Both the position numbers and the translations under genes were made by a program. Below are positions 13,283 to 26,798 of a DNA stretch of 64,000 nt, in pieces; positions within the stretch are counted from its first letter, which is position 1; every line of letters starts with the position of its first letter. The notes beneath the pieces were generated by a model. The model saw only the letters and a program-made list of their open reading frames with translations, ran no database searches and was not told the DNA's origin. Origin of the DNA: Luscinia megarhynchos. Taxonomy: Eukaryota > Chordata > Aves > Passeriformes > Turdidae. The stretch lies in assembly GCA_034336665.1 (NCBI GenBank), contig CM067566.1, positions 21,737,330 through 21,801,329 of the forward strand, read 5' to 3'.

Positions 13283-16200
13283 TATGATAATAAAAATGTT
13301 AATCCTTATCTAGTTTGCTCCCAAACAGACTTTCTGACACTGTTCTTAAAGCTTTACAGCAAGAAAGCAGCAATCTGAGAATGTTAAGGAGTTGTAGTAC
13401 ACTCCAAAATCTGTAATTACTATCCACTATGACTAAACCCTTATTCAAAACAAAAGTGACTTTTATATCAAAAAGGCAAACCCTTTTCTCTTCCTCAAAC
13501 CAAGACAAATTCATTACTCCTTAAGTTTAAGGATGGGATAAGAAAGCAAGCAAGGCCAGAAGTAACTGAATGAGCCTCTAAAACAAATCCCACCTAGCTC
13601 CAGATGTTTATATCTAAGTTTGAACTCATCAGGAGGAGATCTGAGGAGTTCTTATAATCCATTTTTTGCCATCAACCTCTGTAACCCCATACCTTGAATT
13701 CAAATCCTTGTTCACTTAATCATGACTCATAATCTGCCACTTCGAAGGCATATTCATTTTTTCCTTACTTATTAAAATTATCTTTAATAATTTATATCTC
13801 TCCTAATCAATATTTTTAATCAGTAGTCATTATATTTAAAAAACCCCTTTCTTCTGAGAGGGAAAAAGGGCAAAGGAGCAATGTACAAATATACATATCT
13901 GTGTGTATTTACACAAATATAGCACTGCTTGTGTGCACATACACATATAAACTGCAGTGTAAATTATAAGATGCTTGATTATGAATGTGCATAACACTTC
14001 GATCACAGCACTCTATTTTTCTGTCAGAACAAATTAATAATAATTTACCATGGTTTTTTATTTGCATTCTGACCTGCAGTTAAGCAATTACCAGCTTGAG
14101 AAAACATCTAAGATTCTGCAGTCTTAAACACCAGATTTGTGTACTGTCATAGCATAAATTTGACCCACATCAGAAAAAAAACATTGCATTTCTAACCATC
14201 AAGAGTGTACAACACTTCTACCTGCCTCAACTTTCTATATCATCTGTGCTCAGTAGCAGTGTACTCAGCAAATCCCCATCCAGCAAAGCACCACCAATAT
14301 AAAGTTAATTTTCCTGGTGTTTTTGGAGGTGTTTGAAACAGCAGCATATGGTTATTCTAGATCAGAGTTTTATATAATTTCATTGAGTAAGGACTGCTAA
14401 AGCTGCTGGTGCTCTATAAACAACCTGCAGTCTCACACTGTTGCAACTTATTTCACCCTACCCAGAAGCTGTGCTAAACTAAACTTGCTTGAGATAGCAA
14501 AAATAGAGACCTAGGTGAGAGAAAATGAACTATTTTCTCTCCTGTGATTTTTCATCATTATATGAGCCACAACTACTTTTATCAACAACTCTCGAAGTAG
14601 GAAATACTTAGGTAAGCTCTCTGCAGGCATTATGCCATTAAACAATGTGTAACAACATGATTTTTCACATGACAATTGGAAAAGCTGTTGGGTTTTTTTT
14701 TAAGAAGGTGGAAACATAGCCACTAAACATCAGACTAAAAGTTTAGAACAGACAGAATACAAAGAGATCCAATCCTTGATACAACAGATGGCTGTATAAA
14801 TGGTAAACTATTTAGGTTTTATTCCAAAACTAAGGACTTCTCATTTTAGTTCAAGCCATGACACCATTATGTAAAGTTTGTTAGTGAACTGATTTAGACT
14901 GTTTTCATGAAAATCAGCAATTTAAAATATAGCTTCTGTTCATCTAAGGTTACAAATTAGATGTATAAGGCAGCACTTCATCCACCACTGAAGTGCAGCC
15001 ATCTGTTTCATAGAAGGCATTTATACAGAACAGTTCAAAAATTAAGAAAAATATTACAGCAAACTGAGAAGAAAAATAGAGACAACTTGAACAGAATGCT
15101 GAGAACAGCTTCCCTCAAGCAGTCAAGAACTGCAATTCCCACAGCCCAAAGGCCAATAATTACAAACTTGGGCCCTAAAAACCGGGTACACAAATCCATA
15201 TTGAGACAACTAAACACATTACACAGTATCTCCAAAGCTGTTGAGCATCATTTTTTTTCAAGAGGAGATTGTATATGCCACTTCCTAAATATGGAGTTAA
15301 ATCAGTTAACTTTGTTTCCCCCACTTTCTGAGACTGCAGACTTGGACTCCATTGGGATATGCAAATGTCCATGGTATGATGTTTCCTGGCTTACCATTTA
15401 ATGCCAACACAGTTTTGTCTTTTGTAGTGAAGGACACTTCCAGGTGGTCTGTCATGGCTCCCCTTTGTGTTATCCAACTGTGTCAGCCATTATAGCAGAA
15501 ATTAACAGGCACTGTGTTATGTGAAAAAGTATGTATAAAAACTGCTTTTTTATATAATATCCTGAGAAAAGATAATTTTAAGTTGTTTTTCATATAACTT
15601 TCCAACTATAAAGGAATTTTTGTTTTCTTCTTTAGCAATATTAAGCAACTTCTTAACAGCTTGTCTCAGAAACAGATGCTTACTGCAAAGCCTGATTAAA
15701 AATATAGATGAATATACTATAAATATTTTTATGAGTAACTAGAATATATTTTAACAGCATAATAAAAGTTATTACCCCCCAAGGAAGGAAGACAGTGGGA
15801 CTTTAAATATGGATTTATTAATCAGGAATTCAGTCTCAGTATTTTATTTCTCAATAACTTCTTGTTTTCCACCTGCTGGATATTACTGTGATTTATGAAT
15901 ATACCTTAGCACTTCATAGGTGTTGTGTATGCATGCCAAACCAAGTCTTTCTTTAGATCCCACTGTAACAGAAAAGCAGTTCAGGTAACCACAACAGCAG
16001 ATACAAACATCTTATATAAGGGACTCTACTTATTTTTAGAAGCTCTAAACAGCAAGTAGAAATTAACTTACAACTATGGAAAAAATTTAAAATAATGGTT
16101 GTTTTTTAAAGAACTAAAGTTAGGAAGCTCACAAAATTCTGTGCTAACATCAATTTCTGAGTGATGACAAAGCCTAAATCTACAGAGAACTTATTGTGAT

Positions 16201-16381
16201 GTAACAACAAACAAGTCAAAGCTACTTGAATGAACAGAATGAAAACCTGACAGCCCAGCACACTGACCCATGGAAATGAATCAACTGGGGTAATCACAGG
16301 CCAAGAAGGCCCTCATTTCTAAGTCTTGAATTAACTTTAAAGTGTTTTGCAGATATGGCACACACCCTGGCTGCAAACCCT

Positions 16382-16396
16382 GTTGTCATTGGCAAC
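16382..16396. promoter_or_regulatory. RFX X-box-like motif
   Basis: GTTGTC-ATT-GGCAAC is an inverted pair of half-sites with one mismatch between arms and a 3-bp spacer. RFX transcription factors bind imperfect inverted repeats of the GTTGCC/GGCAAC type with a spacer of 1-3 bp. Around it are an ATTGG (inverted CCAAT) core inside the motif itself and another ATTGG at about 16476. Nothing else marks a promoter or enhancer, so a chance match is quite possible. Confidence 0.25.
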
Positions 16397-17039
16397 CACT
16401 TCCAGGACAGAAATTGTGTAACCACATGTCAGTGATATTTTGTTTGACTGAATAAACTCATTCTCAAGAGTGTTGATTGGCTCAATCAAAATATTGTGGA
16501 AATAGAGTAACAATATTGCTTACCAAAAGTAAGGGCTGGCTCAAAATGACCTGCCCAAACCTGGCCAGCTGCAAACTTAAGTCTGTCTACAAAGGATGTG
16601 GTTCCAGAAACACAGGTTAACTCTGGATTTTGTCTTTGTGCTGTTTGGGAAATTACACATTGTCCAAACTAAATAAAAGTATTGTAGTCCCCATTAGCAA
16701 AGTGTTGATGTTGCTATTTGGAAAACTTAGTAAGCAAGGAAAAGGGCATGCTATGCAGAATATATGGGGGATTTTAGCTGGTCCTTCCCACAGGCTTAGG
16801 TCACAGGACTCCTGACCTGGCACACAAATCAACCAATAGTGTTTCTGTTTTAGCAGTGCCAGAGAGTAAAGGAACTACACCAGTCTCAAACCATATATAT
16901 AAATAAATTCCAACTACAGTATTTTACTTATTGAAGTTAAGCCTGCTTCAGAGTTTGATGCCCATTTCAGAAGTTTGTGTCTGGCTATGCATTGTATAGC
17001 CAGGCAAAGCATAATTCAGCCTGATAACTAGAATATATT

Positions 17040-17066
17040 AAAACAAACAAACAAACCAACCAAACC
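17040..17066. repeat. (AAAC)n-type microsatellite
   Basis: Several head-to-tail AAAC units, then CAAC and CAAACCC variants. It is a short, impure simple repeat. Confidence 0.85.
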
Positions 17067-18437
17067 CAGAACATTCAGGGAGCTATATAGGTTTTGTTTT
17101 GGTTTGATTGTGTAAATAAGAAAAAAATCCAAGCAAACACATTCTCCAATCTTATTTTTTACTAGTTTTTTTATTTGTTTGTTTTGAAAGATGAACCATT
17201 TCAAGCTAAATAGAGCGATTCAAAATTTTTCTCAGCTGGCCCAAAGTCAACCCTCTATTTGTTTTTACAGCATCACAAGAGATGGGATTTTAGAATGATA
17301 TATAATACACAGTGGAATAAAGACAGTTATAATTCTTTTTTCAAAATGCTAATAAATTAATTCAGGCCAAAAAAGCACACAAAAGGAATGAATAGTAGCA
17401 ATAACTGGAATACCTGTAATTGGAAAGCTATATTCTGAATCATAGAAGCACACTTTCCACTCTTTCCACTGAATACTGCAGTAGGATGTAACAATAAGAA
17501 AGAAAAAACTTTACAAATTCTGTGCTTTTTCATTTTATCCCATAATCATTTTTCTTATTGCTATAGTCTTATATAAAGCATAACAATTGATATTAAAACA
17601 ATAATGGTGTTTCTATTAAAATGATTACTTGGCATGGAGACACACATCAAAAAAATATACAGGTCACAAAGTGTCACCTTCACATAGGAGGAATTCCCTG
17701 CAGTGAAACTGGCAAAGCTCAGCCTGGTCGTGAGTCATGCTAAAGACTCATTTAAATTACTGGAGGGCATCCAACCTATTTAAAAGTCTGGCTACAGGGT
17801 ATAACATGTTGCATTTTTGTCTTAGTCCTGATGTATTTGAGCATAACTAGATCATCTCTTCACTTCTTGCCTTCCCCCCAACCCCTTGCCACAGTATACT
17901 CAAGTGGCATTCCACTTACCAACCCATTCCTCTCCTTGACTCTTTTGCCTCTTATATCCATTTAATTTGCATCCCCCTGAAGATGCTTCTGCTTGGAAGT
18001 CTAATAATCCTAACATTTTGCATCAGATTTTTGAAATTACCTCCCATCTATGAAGACACCAGTCTGTTTTGGGAACATTCAGTATTTTCTGGTCATGTTT
18101 TTGAAAGAAAAAACGAGAACAAAAATAACCCAAATAATTCCCAAGGAGGCTGTTCTCACAAGTCAGCAGTACAATAAGAATCTCCTGGATATGAGTGTCA
18201 GTGAAGAGATTATCTGCTGGCTGCTGTGATGCAAAAGTGATTGCTCTGGAGGAAAGCAGAAACCACGTTATGAACTACAATTACAAGACCACTGTGGCTC
18301 ATTATCTTTATTCCATATCTTTGAATAGATGTATATCTGGTTTGGCTGAATTTTAGCTTACAACTCTTAATTTGTCTGTATCTCAGTGCTAAAAGGAGAA
18401 AATCCTTGTTTACCTGCCAACATTTTCTCACAGCTGG

Positions 18438-18449
18438 AAAAAAAAAAAA
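18438..18449. repeat. A12 homopolymer
   Basis: An uninterrupted run of 12 A. No retroposed body is evident next to it. Confidence 0.85.
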
Positions 18450-21037
18450 GATAAGGATGGAGCCTTCAAGTTGAAAACAACAAGCTTATCTCAAAATTTC
18501 CTATTCAACAGCTGTATTTTAGCATAATTTTTTTTCCCATGCCTTAAAAATTTCAGCCCAACCATTAATTTTTGTTCTCTGAGGAAAAGAGCTGATGCAC
18601 AGACTGAGGAAAAGAACCATGCTTTGCTCCCACATGAAGGGCAAGATGGAGATGTTCAAAGTGTAAGGTCAGAGAGAAACAGCAGACCTATGCCTTCAAA
18701 CTGATGTGATTGCCCAAAGTGCACACAGGCTTCAGACTGCAAAAACATGTTTTAAAATACAACATATTTTACCTCTAGTAATTTTTCTGTCCTCCCTTTC
18801 AGCATCTCTGGAAAGATTATAGGCAAGCTCAGTCATACACAGCAAGAGAAACTAACAGGACAGAATGCATAAGCAATATACTTCTTAATTAGCTGCAAAA
18901 TATTGTCACCAGCAACTCAGTTTCTGAAAATTATTTCTCCAGAGCAACTAAAGCAATATTCTTAAGTAACAAATGAAAATAATTAATTATGGTGCCACCC
19001 TCCTCAAGCAAGTGGAATCACCTAACAGTTAGATGCCTGGAGTCTAGCATCTAGCCTGAGCAATCAATAGAAAAGTATAGATCCATCCCCATTGATTCAT
19101 CCCCTTGGCTCCTGGGGAACTATTTGTCACTCAGCAAGCTACACAGGACACCCAGCTTCTAGGCAGCTTCAATTTGCTTGGATAAATTCCAAACAAAGCC
19201 ACATAAAGTTTTCGAAACTGGGGACAGAAAAACCCATCCCATAGCTAGAATCCAGCTCTCCTGACAGTGTTGATTTGCACCAATGTTGTCTGGCTAAAAC
19301 AACCATAGTCAGAATATTTAGTAAAATACCATGATTTATCAAGAGAAGAACATTTCAGTAGCTTGAACGACTGATCATTAGTTACATTCTGGTTCTGTGT
19401 TCTTGGCTCTGACCCACACATTATGTTCAAATGGCAAACAGTTGCTATTAGCAAGACTATGCAGTATTCTGACTAGCTCAACACATGATGTGCCCAAATC
19501 TGAACAAACAGAAAAGCCTCAAGGGACAGTAGCTTCAAAGAGTACTAAAGGACTAATATCCTTATATACTTTATCAATTGTCCCTTTTGTACCCTGTTTC
19601 ACAGTCTTACCACTTCATTTAGTGGTATGATCTATCCATGAACTGAAATAATTTTGCAGCTCCAGAAAGTTGGACAAGCAAGCCTCTTCTACAGTTCTAT
19701 TAATAATGACCTAAACCATGAAATATAATGTACCAGAACATTTTGAGAATAGCACTCAAAACTGTCCATGCTTTTGTTCCAGTGCCATACATCTGATTAT
19801 CCTCTGTTTACACATATGCAAAGGTACTGTGTGAAGGTTGAGAAAATTTTTACTTATCTCCAGAAAGAGCAGTTTTAGACTATAGTCAAACAATGAATCA
19901 TCCTAGGTAAGTCACAGTATTCTCATTTACTTGACTGCTCAATATTTAGTACTTACTCTAGTGCTAATGGAAGTAGTCATAAATCCTAGTAATCCTTTGG
20001 GACCTATTAGTGCTGGCTTTTCACTGACACAGTCCTTCTCTGTTCTTCATTTGAATCCCCACACAATCAGAGACATACAACAGACTGTGCAATATAAATG
20101 CATTTCCTAAGAGAGAAAATTAAAAGCAAGCACAACAGATAAAAAGAGCAAAGCATTAGAAAGGAAGCTGATGAATTAAGACCAGAAAACCAAAGGCAAA
20201 CCCCCATCTAAGCAGGCCACCCACACTGTTCATATGGATAAGTGAACAATTTTAAAGAGGAGCATAAATGTTAGCATGTTTGTATTGCAAACTGGTAAAT
20301 GCTCCAGTTACTGCTTCCCAAAATAGCAAGGAAGTGGCACATCTCTCCTCATGAGATCTCAGCATCACACTCTGAGCTACAAAGTAAACTAGGTTACACA
20401 GGTTTATTGGAAAGTCTGCATATTGCCATTGGGAAAAGAGCATTTAATGGACTTGGCTAATAAAGAGGCTGTAACACTGAAACAGGTCATATGAATACAA
20501 ATAAAACATACCTCTCATTGTACTTTTACCTTCATGATTAAAAGGGTAAAAATTCTCAGAGCTTTCCCCATAATACTTCCATGGATATGTAAACAAAAAC
20601 TAGAAACAATGAAACTTCAAAACAGAAGTCTTTCAGAGATTTAACTGTACAATAACTCCACCAGGAAACTTAAGCTGTTGCATGCTACTGTCTCACTTAG
20701 GCAGAGATATTTAGAACTTTTAGTGCTGTAGAACAGTTGAGTACATCTGTATTATGAGTGTTGAATAGCCACTGTAAAAATCAGGTGGTTAAGAATGAAA
20801 CAACCCCTTTCATTCAGGGCTTATTTAATGAATATCAGTTGTCTGTATGTTCTGAGAAAAAACAATCACCATGTTTATGTCTTTAATGTCTTTGGTTATA
20901 TGGCTATAATTTTACCATCCTCAGTTTTATGCATCTTGAATAAAAGAGTACTGATGGCATTGGCACCTGCTTCACATTTCTTTATTGTGAGGAGATACAC
21001 TGGTACTCTCCTTGACAGAGGGGGCCTGCTCCTAAAG

Positions 21038-21108
21038 CCAGATGACCACAGGATCATTGGCTAATTGAATCTCCGAGGACCTTTTTAGCCTTACTCTAAC
21101 CAGTTGTA
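21038..21108 (+). repeat. Possible ancient CR1-like 3' end
   Basis: A 'CAGATGACC' block and a 'CTCCGAGGACCTTTTTAGCC' block, followed by 'ACTCTAACCAGTTGTAATTATTCT', resemble an old, diverged 3' end of CR1/L3-type LINEs (AGATGACC, CTGAGGTCCCTTCC, CTCTAA, ATTCT in that order). The match is weak and there is an unexplained insertion between the blocks. Confidence 0.3.
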
Positions 21109-22098
21109 ATTATTCTCTTCCTTTCCTAATGTAATACAGAGCACATATTTTCCATTTCCATTGAAATGGGGATGAAAGATGTCATTGTTGAAGAGTCTTA
21201 TAAGTCATTCACAAAAAACAGACAAATGTAAAGTGAATCTTCAGAGAAAAACCCTGAGCATATATACCTGGTTATTTTATTCAAAAGAGAAGAGGAAAAG
21301 CTGAGAGTCATCTTGATTTTTTAGGTCATTTGACTTTTTTCCTCTGCACTTTTGTAATTTCTTATCAAATATTTTATTAAAAATTAAAGAACAGAATTTA
21401 TCTGTAATTTGCATATCCTAGGATATGTTCAGGGGAGACTTCCACCTTATTTGTGGACACAGTGGATTCCATGACACAAGTGTTCAAAATCATACAAATA
21501 TATTCAAGGAAGCAAAACCCTTTTTTTATTGCCTTCTCCTTGCTACACTAATCTGATTAGATTAATAAATGGTAAAGAATGAAAACTGGTAGTTATATCA
21601 AATTAATGTCACTGAAACTATTGCAAGCCAATCAAAACTATTCAATATCCAAACCCATTTTACAGCTTTTGTGATAATCAGCCTAATAAGAGGTTGATCA
21701 TCTTCAATTATTTTCAAACTGAATGTCAGAATATTTCTCCTATTAATTTGATTAAAACAGTATCATCATCTTCCAAAGGGGGCTGTGTTTACAGGAGAAA
21801 TGCATAGATCTACACAACTCAAACACAGCCCTTAAAATCCAGAACATGAATTTATGAGCACACAAAGCTCAGTTCTTTGTCTCCTTTTGCAGCACTGTTG
21901 CAATTCTGTCAGCTTGAGCTGAACCTTTTTGATGTAACAGAAGGGAGTCCCAAACTCTATGGAAATTTATGCTAAAATTTGGCTTGAAATATTACAGAGC
22001 AACTAAAATTCAGTCCTTTCAACAGCTGTTGGACCTCTTCAGGAATTTGCACTGCTTTTTGCCTAGAAGGAGGGGCTCAGTGCTTGCTGAATTCCCAC

Positions 22099-22120
22099 GG
22101 GGCTGCCTAAGAGCAGCCCC
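22099..22120. repeat. Perfect GC-rich inverted repeat
   Basis: GGGGCTGC and its exact complement GCAGCCCC are separated by the 6-base loop CTAAGA. It lies in a locally GC-rich patch crossed by a 98-codon open frame (21969-22265) with no recognisable domain. It cannot be called a terminator or RNA gene on this evidence. Confidence 0.8.
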
Positions 22121-22770
22121 CATCACTGACCAAGCAGGGCTGAATCTGTGCTCAGATGCCCCAGTCTGTATGAGAGGGAAAGAGGTCCTGCCACTGAAAC
22201 CTCAAATCTGCAGTTCTAGGAGGAGTTACAAATGGAATATGCAGTTTCCAGAAGCTCTAAGCTGAGTATTATAGTATAGATAATTCACCTGATAATTTCT
22301 TTTGGAAGACATTTCTATATTTCTAAGACAGAACATGAGCAGTGTTAGGTGCAACTCTAGGATGAAAAATAAGTTTTACTACAACTGCTTCCTGCTAATT
22401 TGTTAAGTAATGCCAAACCCCAGAGGAGATTATGTATCTTACTAACACTTGGGCTTTTTACATGCATGCATTGTCTGTTCTGGACTAAATACAAACAGTT
22501 CCTGTCCACAGTGAACTTATTCATGAAACAGGAAATAATCAGCCTAATTTTACTGAACTTTAGATAACCATGTTGATATTTGACATGCTATACCTACCCG
22601 GCTTAAGAGTGCACAGTTCATGAGGGACTTTTTTGGTTTGGGGTTTTCCCCTGACCTCCCTTATAGATTTACAGTAACACATTCATCAGGGAGCACAAGA
22701 CTGTGTATGGTCTTAGAGCTGGCAGTAAAATAAAAGTCAAATTCAGATGTCTGCAGTCTCTAATTTAAAA

Positions 22771-22808
22771 AAGGAAAATGGTGTTTACAAGAAGGAAAAT
22801 GGTATTTA
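22771..22808. repeat. Direct repeat, 17 bp at 21-bp period
   Basis: AAGGAAAATGGTGTTTA at 22771 recurs as AAGGAAAATGGTATTTA at 22792 with a single change. It is likely a local duplication. Confidence 0.85.
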
Positions 22809-25800
22809 ACTAAAACTGTTTTAGACACAGTTCTGTTTGCCAGTTAAATGAAAACAAAGGTTAGCATTAAACAAGTGCACATCCAGGATGAAAGTTTAAG
22901 AAACAAATAGTATCATCTAACTATTTTAAAATTCTTCCTACACTAAGAAAAAAATCCTTGAGCTATAGAAAAATATTTTTTGAAAGTAAAGGCTGTTTTC
23001 TACAGAACTATTTTATAAAAGCACTATCCTATACCTTAAGAGCTAAACCTAAAAATAATGAAAGCATCACAATTAAAATCAAACAAGTCCACTGAGAAGA
23101 AACTCAAAACCAGAAAACCTGGTACCAAACCATGTAGTTGACAGACATGAGGCACACTTGAAAGAAAACAGAGCCTCTTTCTCACCATGAGGTGAGAAGT
23201 AATGTGAGATTTTTGCCTTCTCTCATTCATAAGAGAATTAACTCCTCCTTTTCCTTTTTTTCCTAGAAAGAATCCCTCCCTTTGTAGCTTACATTCTACA
23301 TGAAGCAGGAAAGAAAAAAAAGTGGTCACAGGAGATTATCTTCTTCCATCATAACTGAAACTGCTTTATAAACACACCAAAACAGGCACTAGATATCCTG
23401 GAGCTAACTTTAGGTCATTTACCTCTGCTGTTTCCAAAATTATGTGTCAACTCATGCTAGAATAAACAGAGACAAGTAGTTTCACTGAGGATGTGAGTAG
23501 GGGAACACACTAAACTGGATCAAATACAAGTATCTTGCTCAGCTTCAGAGGTCAGTCTTTTCATCTTGTTCTATAGACAGGAAGATTCTCTGGGAATCCT
23601 GCCAGGGAAAATAAAAGCATCAAAGTTTAGACCAGAAAAAGGTTTTAAAAATCCCAGCTAGCTAATCACTTCTGAGGCAGAATGCAGAAAAGTCACCAAG
23701 ACAGTCTTGAAGCAAAAACAGACTTGCAGAATTTCTGGTTTTTTACCTATTTCCCACCCTCAACTGAAAGGGACAGCTCAGTAACAGGAAATGTCTAACC
23801 CAAGGCTGTGCTAAGTTAGAGACAAGGAAAGAATATTGCCTACTATAGTGAGCCAGTAAAATGTAAGGTACTATTCCCAACATCTGTCAGGTACAGCCCT
23901 GCAGCCACAGAGGGACCACGAAATTCTCCCTGCTGCAGTAGTTTTGCAAGCATGCTCTGCTAATATGAACAGCCACTTGACTAGAGGTGATATACTAATA
24001 CAATAGACCAAGAGGGAAAAAATAATCACTTCAATCACCATCACCCTTTCCTGTAACAGATACAAGGCAACCTCAGTCTACAGTTTCTTTCTTAAGCAGG
24101 ATCTGAAATACAGTATAAAATAGATTCTGACACAGAAACACATTGAGCAGAGAAAATGAATACTCTGCAATCATGGATAGGTGAACAGACATACAGATGG
24201 GAAACTGATGAGTGTTTTTATTGGCACCCTGTCATTCATCAACCTGTACCTCATAAAGCCAACATCAGAAAATTGACAAATTATGATGTTCCTCATAGCT
24301 GTACAGGTCTTCAAGGGCTTCTGAAGCAATATCTTTGATCCTCATCTGATGTGTTTCTTTTCAGGCATCTTTCACTTAAGAGCTCTCCAAAAAGTTTGAC
24401 AGATTAAGTTTATTATCTTCTGCATTTTTTAACCTGAGAAAATAGCCTTGTACTTAGAAGTAGAGATTTCCTTGGAAGTCTGAAAGAAGCAGTTCAGTAT
24501 GCAAACAGTGCAAGACCCGACGCAAGACACACATTTTGTTCTACGGAAAGTTTAAAAATAATCCTCTACATCCTGCAATCCAATTTCCCAAATGCAAAAA
24601 GTCATTCCTGCCAGCATCCTAAATAAGCTGCTGCACAGACACATATATCACTGAAGGAGATGGGCACAAAGCTGTCTTTGTAACCAAAAGGGCCTTCAAC
24701 AGGAATCTTCAGACCTAAGTCATCGTATATATCCAGTGAAAAGTAAAGCTTTCAAACTACAGTATCTACTTAAGAAAGAAACCTGAGAAAAGTAAGAAAG
24801 AGCCAGAGGACTTAACTATTCTGACTCCCTCTTTCTTTTTCCTCACTTGATAAAATGTTCTGTGAAACAGCCGTATGATGACCAATCTAAAAATAAGTGA
24901 GTACTATTAGAGGATCATTAGAGCAGAAGGCAGCAATCCTTGAGATACTAATTTTGCCTGGGCTGCTGCCAATATCGTTAGCCCTGTCATTAGCTCAGCA
25001 GTAGGAATGACATTTACAAAGCATGGCTGGGGTGCTGCAATGCTCTGCCAGTTGTTTGTGCCTATTGCAGCTACCTAAGGCATATCCCATAGTCACATTC
25101 TCCTATTCTTTCATGGGGTAGTATTTACAGGAGTCAAGAGAAAGGAGAGATTTACACCCTTCAACATCATCACCATATTTTTTTCCTGCTTTTTACTTCA
25201 AACTAAATCTGTTTGAGGGATATTCCTCAGTGATTTACCACAAGGTTTCCCTCTTTTCAAGTCTTTCTTACAAAAAGTTATCAGAAATGAGAAGTGGTTG
25301 CCAAGATTAGAGATGCTAATTTAGACTCCAGAAGAAGCCTTTCCAAACTCTGTCTCCTCCATGTTCAGATTTCATCACTGTTAATTTAAAAGCTGAGAAG
25401 GAGTAGGTGTTTTTAAACAGTGAAGAAGCCAAGTGCATCAAAAGCCTCCTCTGACTGCAGAGAGTATTTTGGCTGTTACTCAGAAGCTACTACCATAATT
25501 CAATTATTTTAGCTCCAGCTAGGCTTCGGCATTTTGAAAGAAAGACTGGCACAGGGAGGAGAGACAAAAAGCACTAGAACAGCAAAACTCAGATCCCAAC
25601 TGCAGAAGGAGAATGTACCTTCAATAAAATGAAAATACGTTTCAGAACTAATGACAATTTTTTTTACTTTTTCTCCTTTAAAGTTCTCATCTTACTTGAA
25701 AATTTTCCAGTCCCTTAGCCATTAGGATCCAACAGAACAGAGAACAAATGAAAATCCTGATTAAAAATTCCTAGAGGTTCTAAATTATACTTTCAGTTTC

Positions 25801-26247
25801 ATATTCTGATTTTTTTATGGATCTCATTTTTTATGATTTATACAAATGTAAACCACAATATTATGTTTGTGAATTACATAGAGGTTTGATACAGTATTTA
25901 CATATACTAAATAAAACATAAGCTCTTCATTGTCTTATTTTGAAGCATACTCTTGCAATTATCTAGAAAAAATGAAATGGAATATTGAACATTTTAGAGT
26001 ATTTGCATGAAAAATTAATAATAGAATTAGGATTTCTTTTTTTTCTTCCTTATTTCTCAGGTACTGTCTTTATTCTTTCAAAGTCAGAAACTACGGATGT
26101 CAGGATTTTTTTTCTGTTATGAAGTCTATAAAAAGTGATTGCTGAGGAGATCAGAAGTTTATCTTGTGAGCTACTTCATACAAACATCAGTTAACGGGGA
26201 CTTTGATTTGCTAAGCAAAACTTGACAGGAAACTGCATAGGCAGAAG

Positions 26248-26259
26248 AAAAAAAAAAAA
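26248..26259. repeat. A12 homopolymer
   Basis: A simple run of 12 A following GCAGAAG. No linked retroposed sequence is recognised. Confidence 0.85.
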
Positions 26260-26777
26260 CCTCTTTTACTTTTAATGTCTTTCTCCTTCTCTAATGAACA
26301 ACTGCATTTCAGTACTTAAGATTTCATTTAGAGGGTACAGTTTTTGGTCAGTCTTTTTAACAGCATGTAAGGACACAATTCCCTTACACACTCATGAAAA
26401 ACTCTTGTACAGGTTTTTTCCTTGTCCTTCCTCTGAAGCACCTCATTAAGGCTGAAGTAGCCTTTGGTCAGCTGGACAAGCAGAGCCTTTCATTTTTCCC
26501 TGAAATGTAATCTGTCTGTTCAGTCTGGTTTCATCACACATTACTCCCAGCTTTTGCTGTCCTACCTTTCTAGTGGCATCACATCTCTTGAGATCCTCCC
26601 TTTGAGGGGTCACCTCAGTTCATGCTTCCTTACCTTCCAAGAGGTAAGTCAAAATATTTTTCTTTTCCTAGTCAAACTGCCAGAATTTCCACCCTGTAAA
26701 AATCCAAAGCTTCAGACTCTTGGTATGTTGGTGTGAAAACCAAACAATGGAAGATGAGGATTTCCCACAAGTTGGAT

Positions 26778-26798
26778 ATTACACATTATATGTGTAAT
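26778..26798. repeat. Perfect 8-bp inverted repeat
   Basis: ATTACACA and TGTGTAAT flank the 5-base spacer TTATA. Directly to the right, ATATACTG recurs (about 26806 and 26821) around GGCC. No gene boundary is visible nearby. Confidence 0.8.

Larger units (their letters stand above)
7321..14000. other. Non-coding unique DNA
   Basis: Long A/T-rich stretch without a recognisable gene. Open frames here are at most about 83 codons on either strand and show no domain. It contains an imperfect 15-bp tandem duplication at 9336-9365, an A-rich tract at 11364-11410, and a G/T-rich low-complexity patch at about 13195-13282. Confidence 0.55.
14001..21037. other. Non-coding unique DNA
   Basis: No gene is supported. 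The largest open frame is 14961-15401 (plus, 146 codons, ATG start). It has no domain, no splice context and a length expected once or so by chance in 64 kb. Small elements inside are an (AAAC)-type microsatellite at 17040-17066, an A12 run at 18438-18449, and an X-box-like motif at 16382-16396. Confidence 0.5.

Noticed and set aside
14961..15401. 146-codon plus-strand open frame with ATG
   Set aside because: No domain, no coding-like composition and no splice context; a frame of this length is expected about once by chance in 64 kb of such DNA.
17430..17470. Minus-strand CR1 tail suggested by GAATCATAGAA
   Set aside because: Only about 10 bp fit; the following sequence does not continue into the expected TTGGAAGG block.
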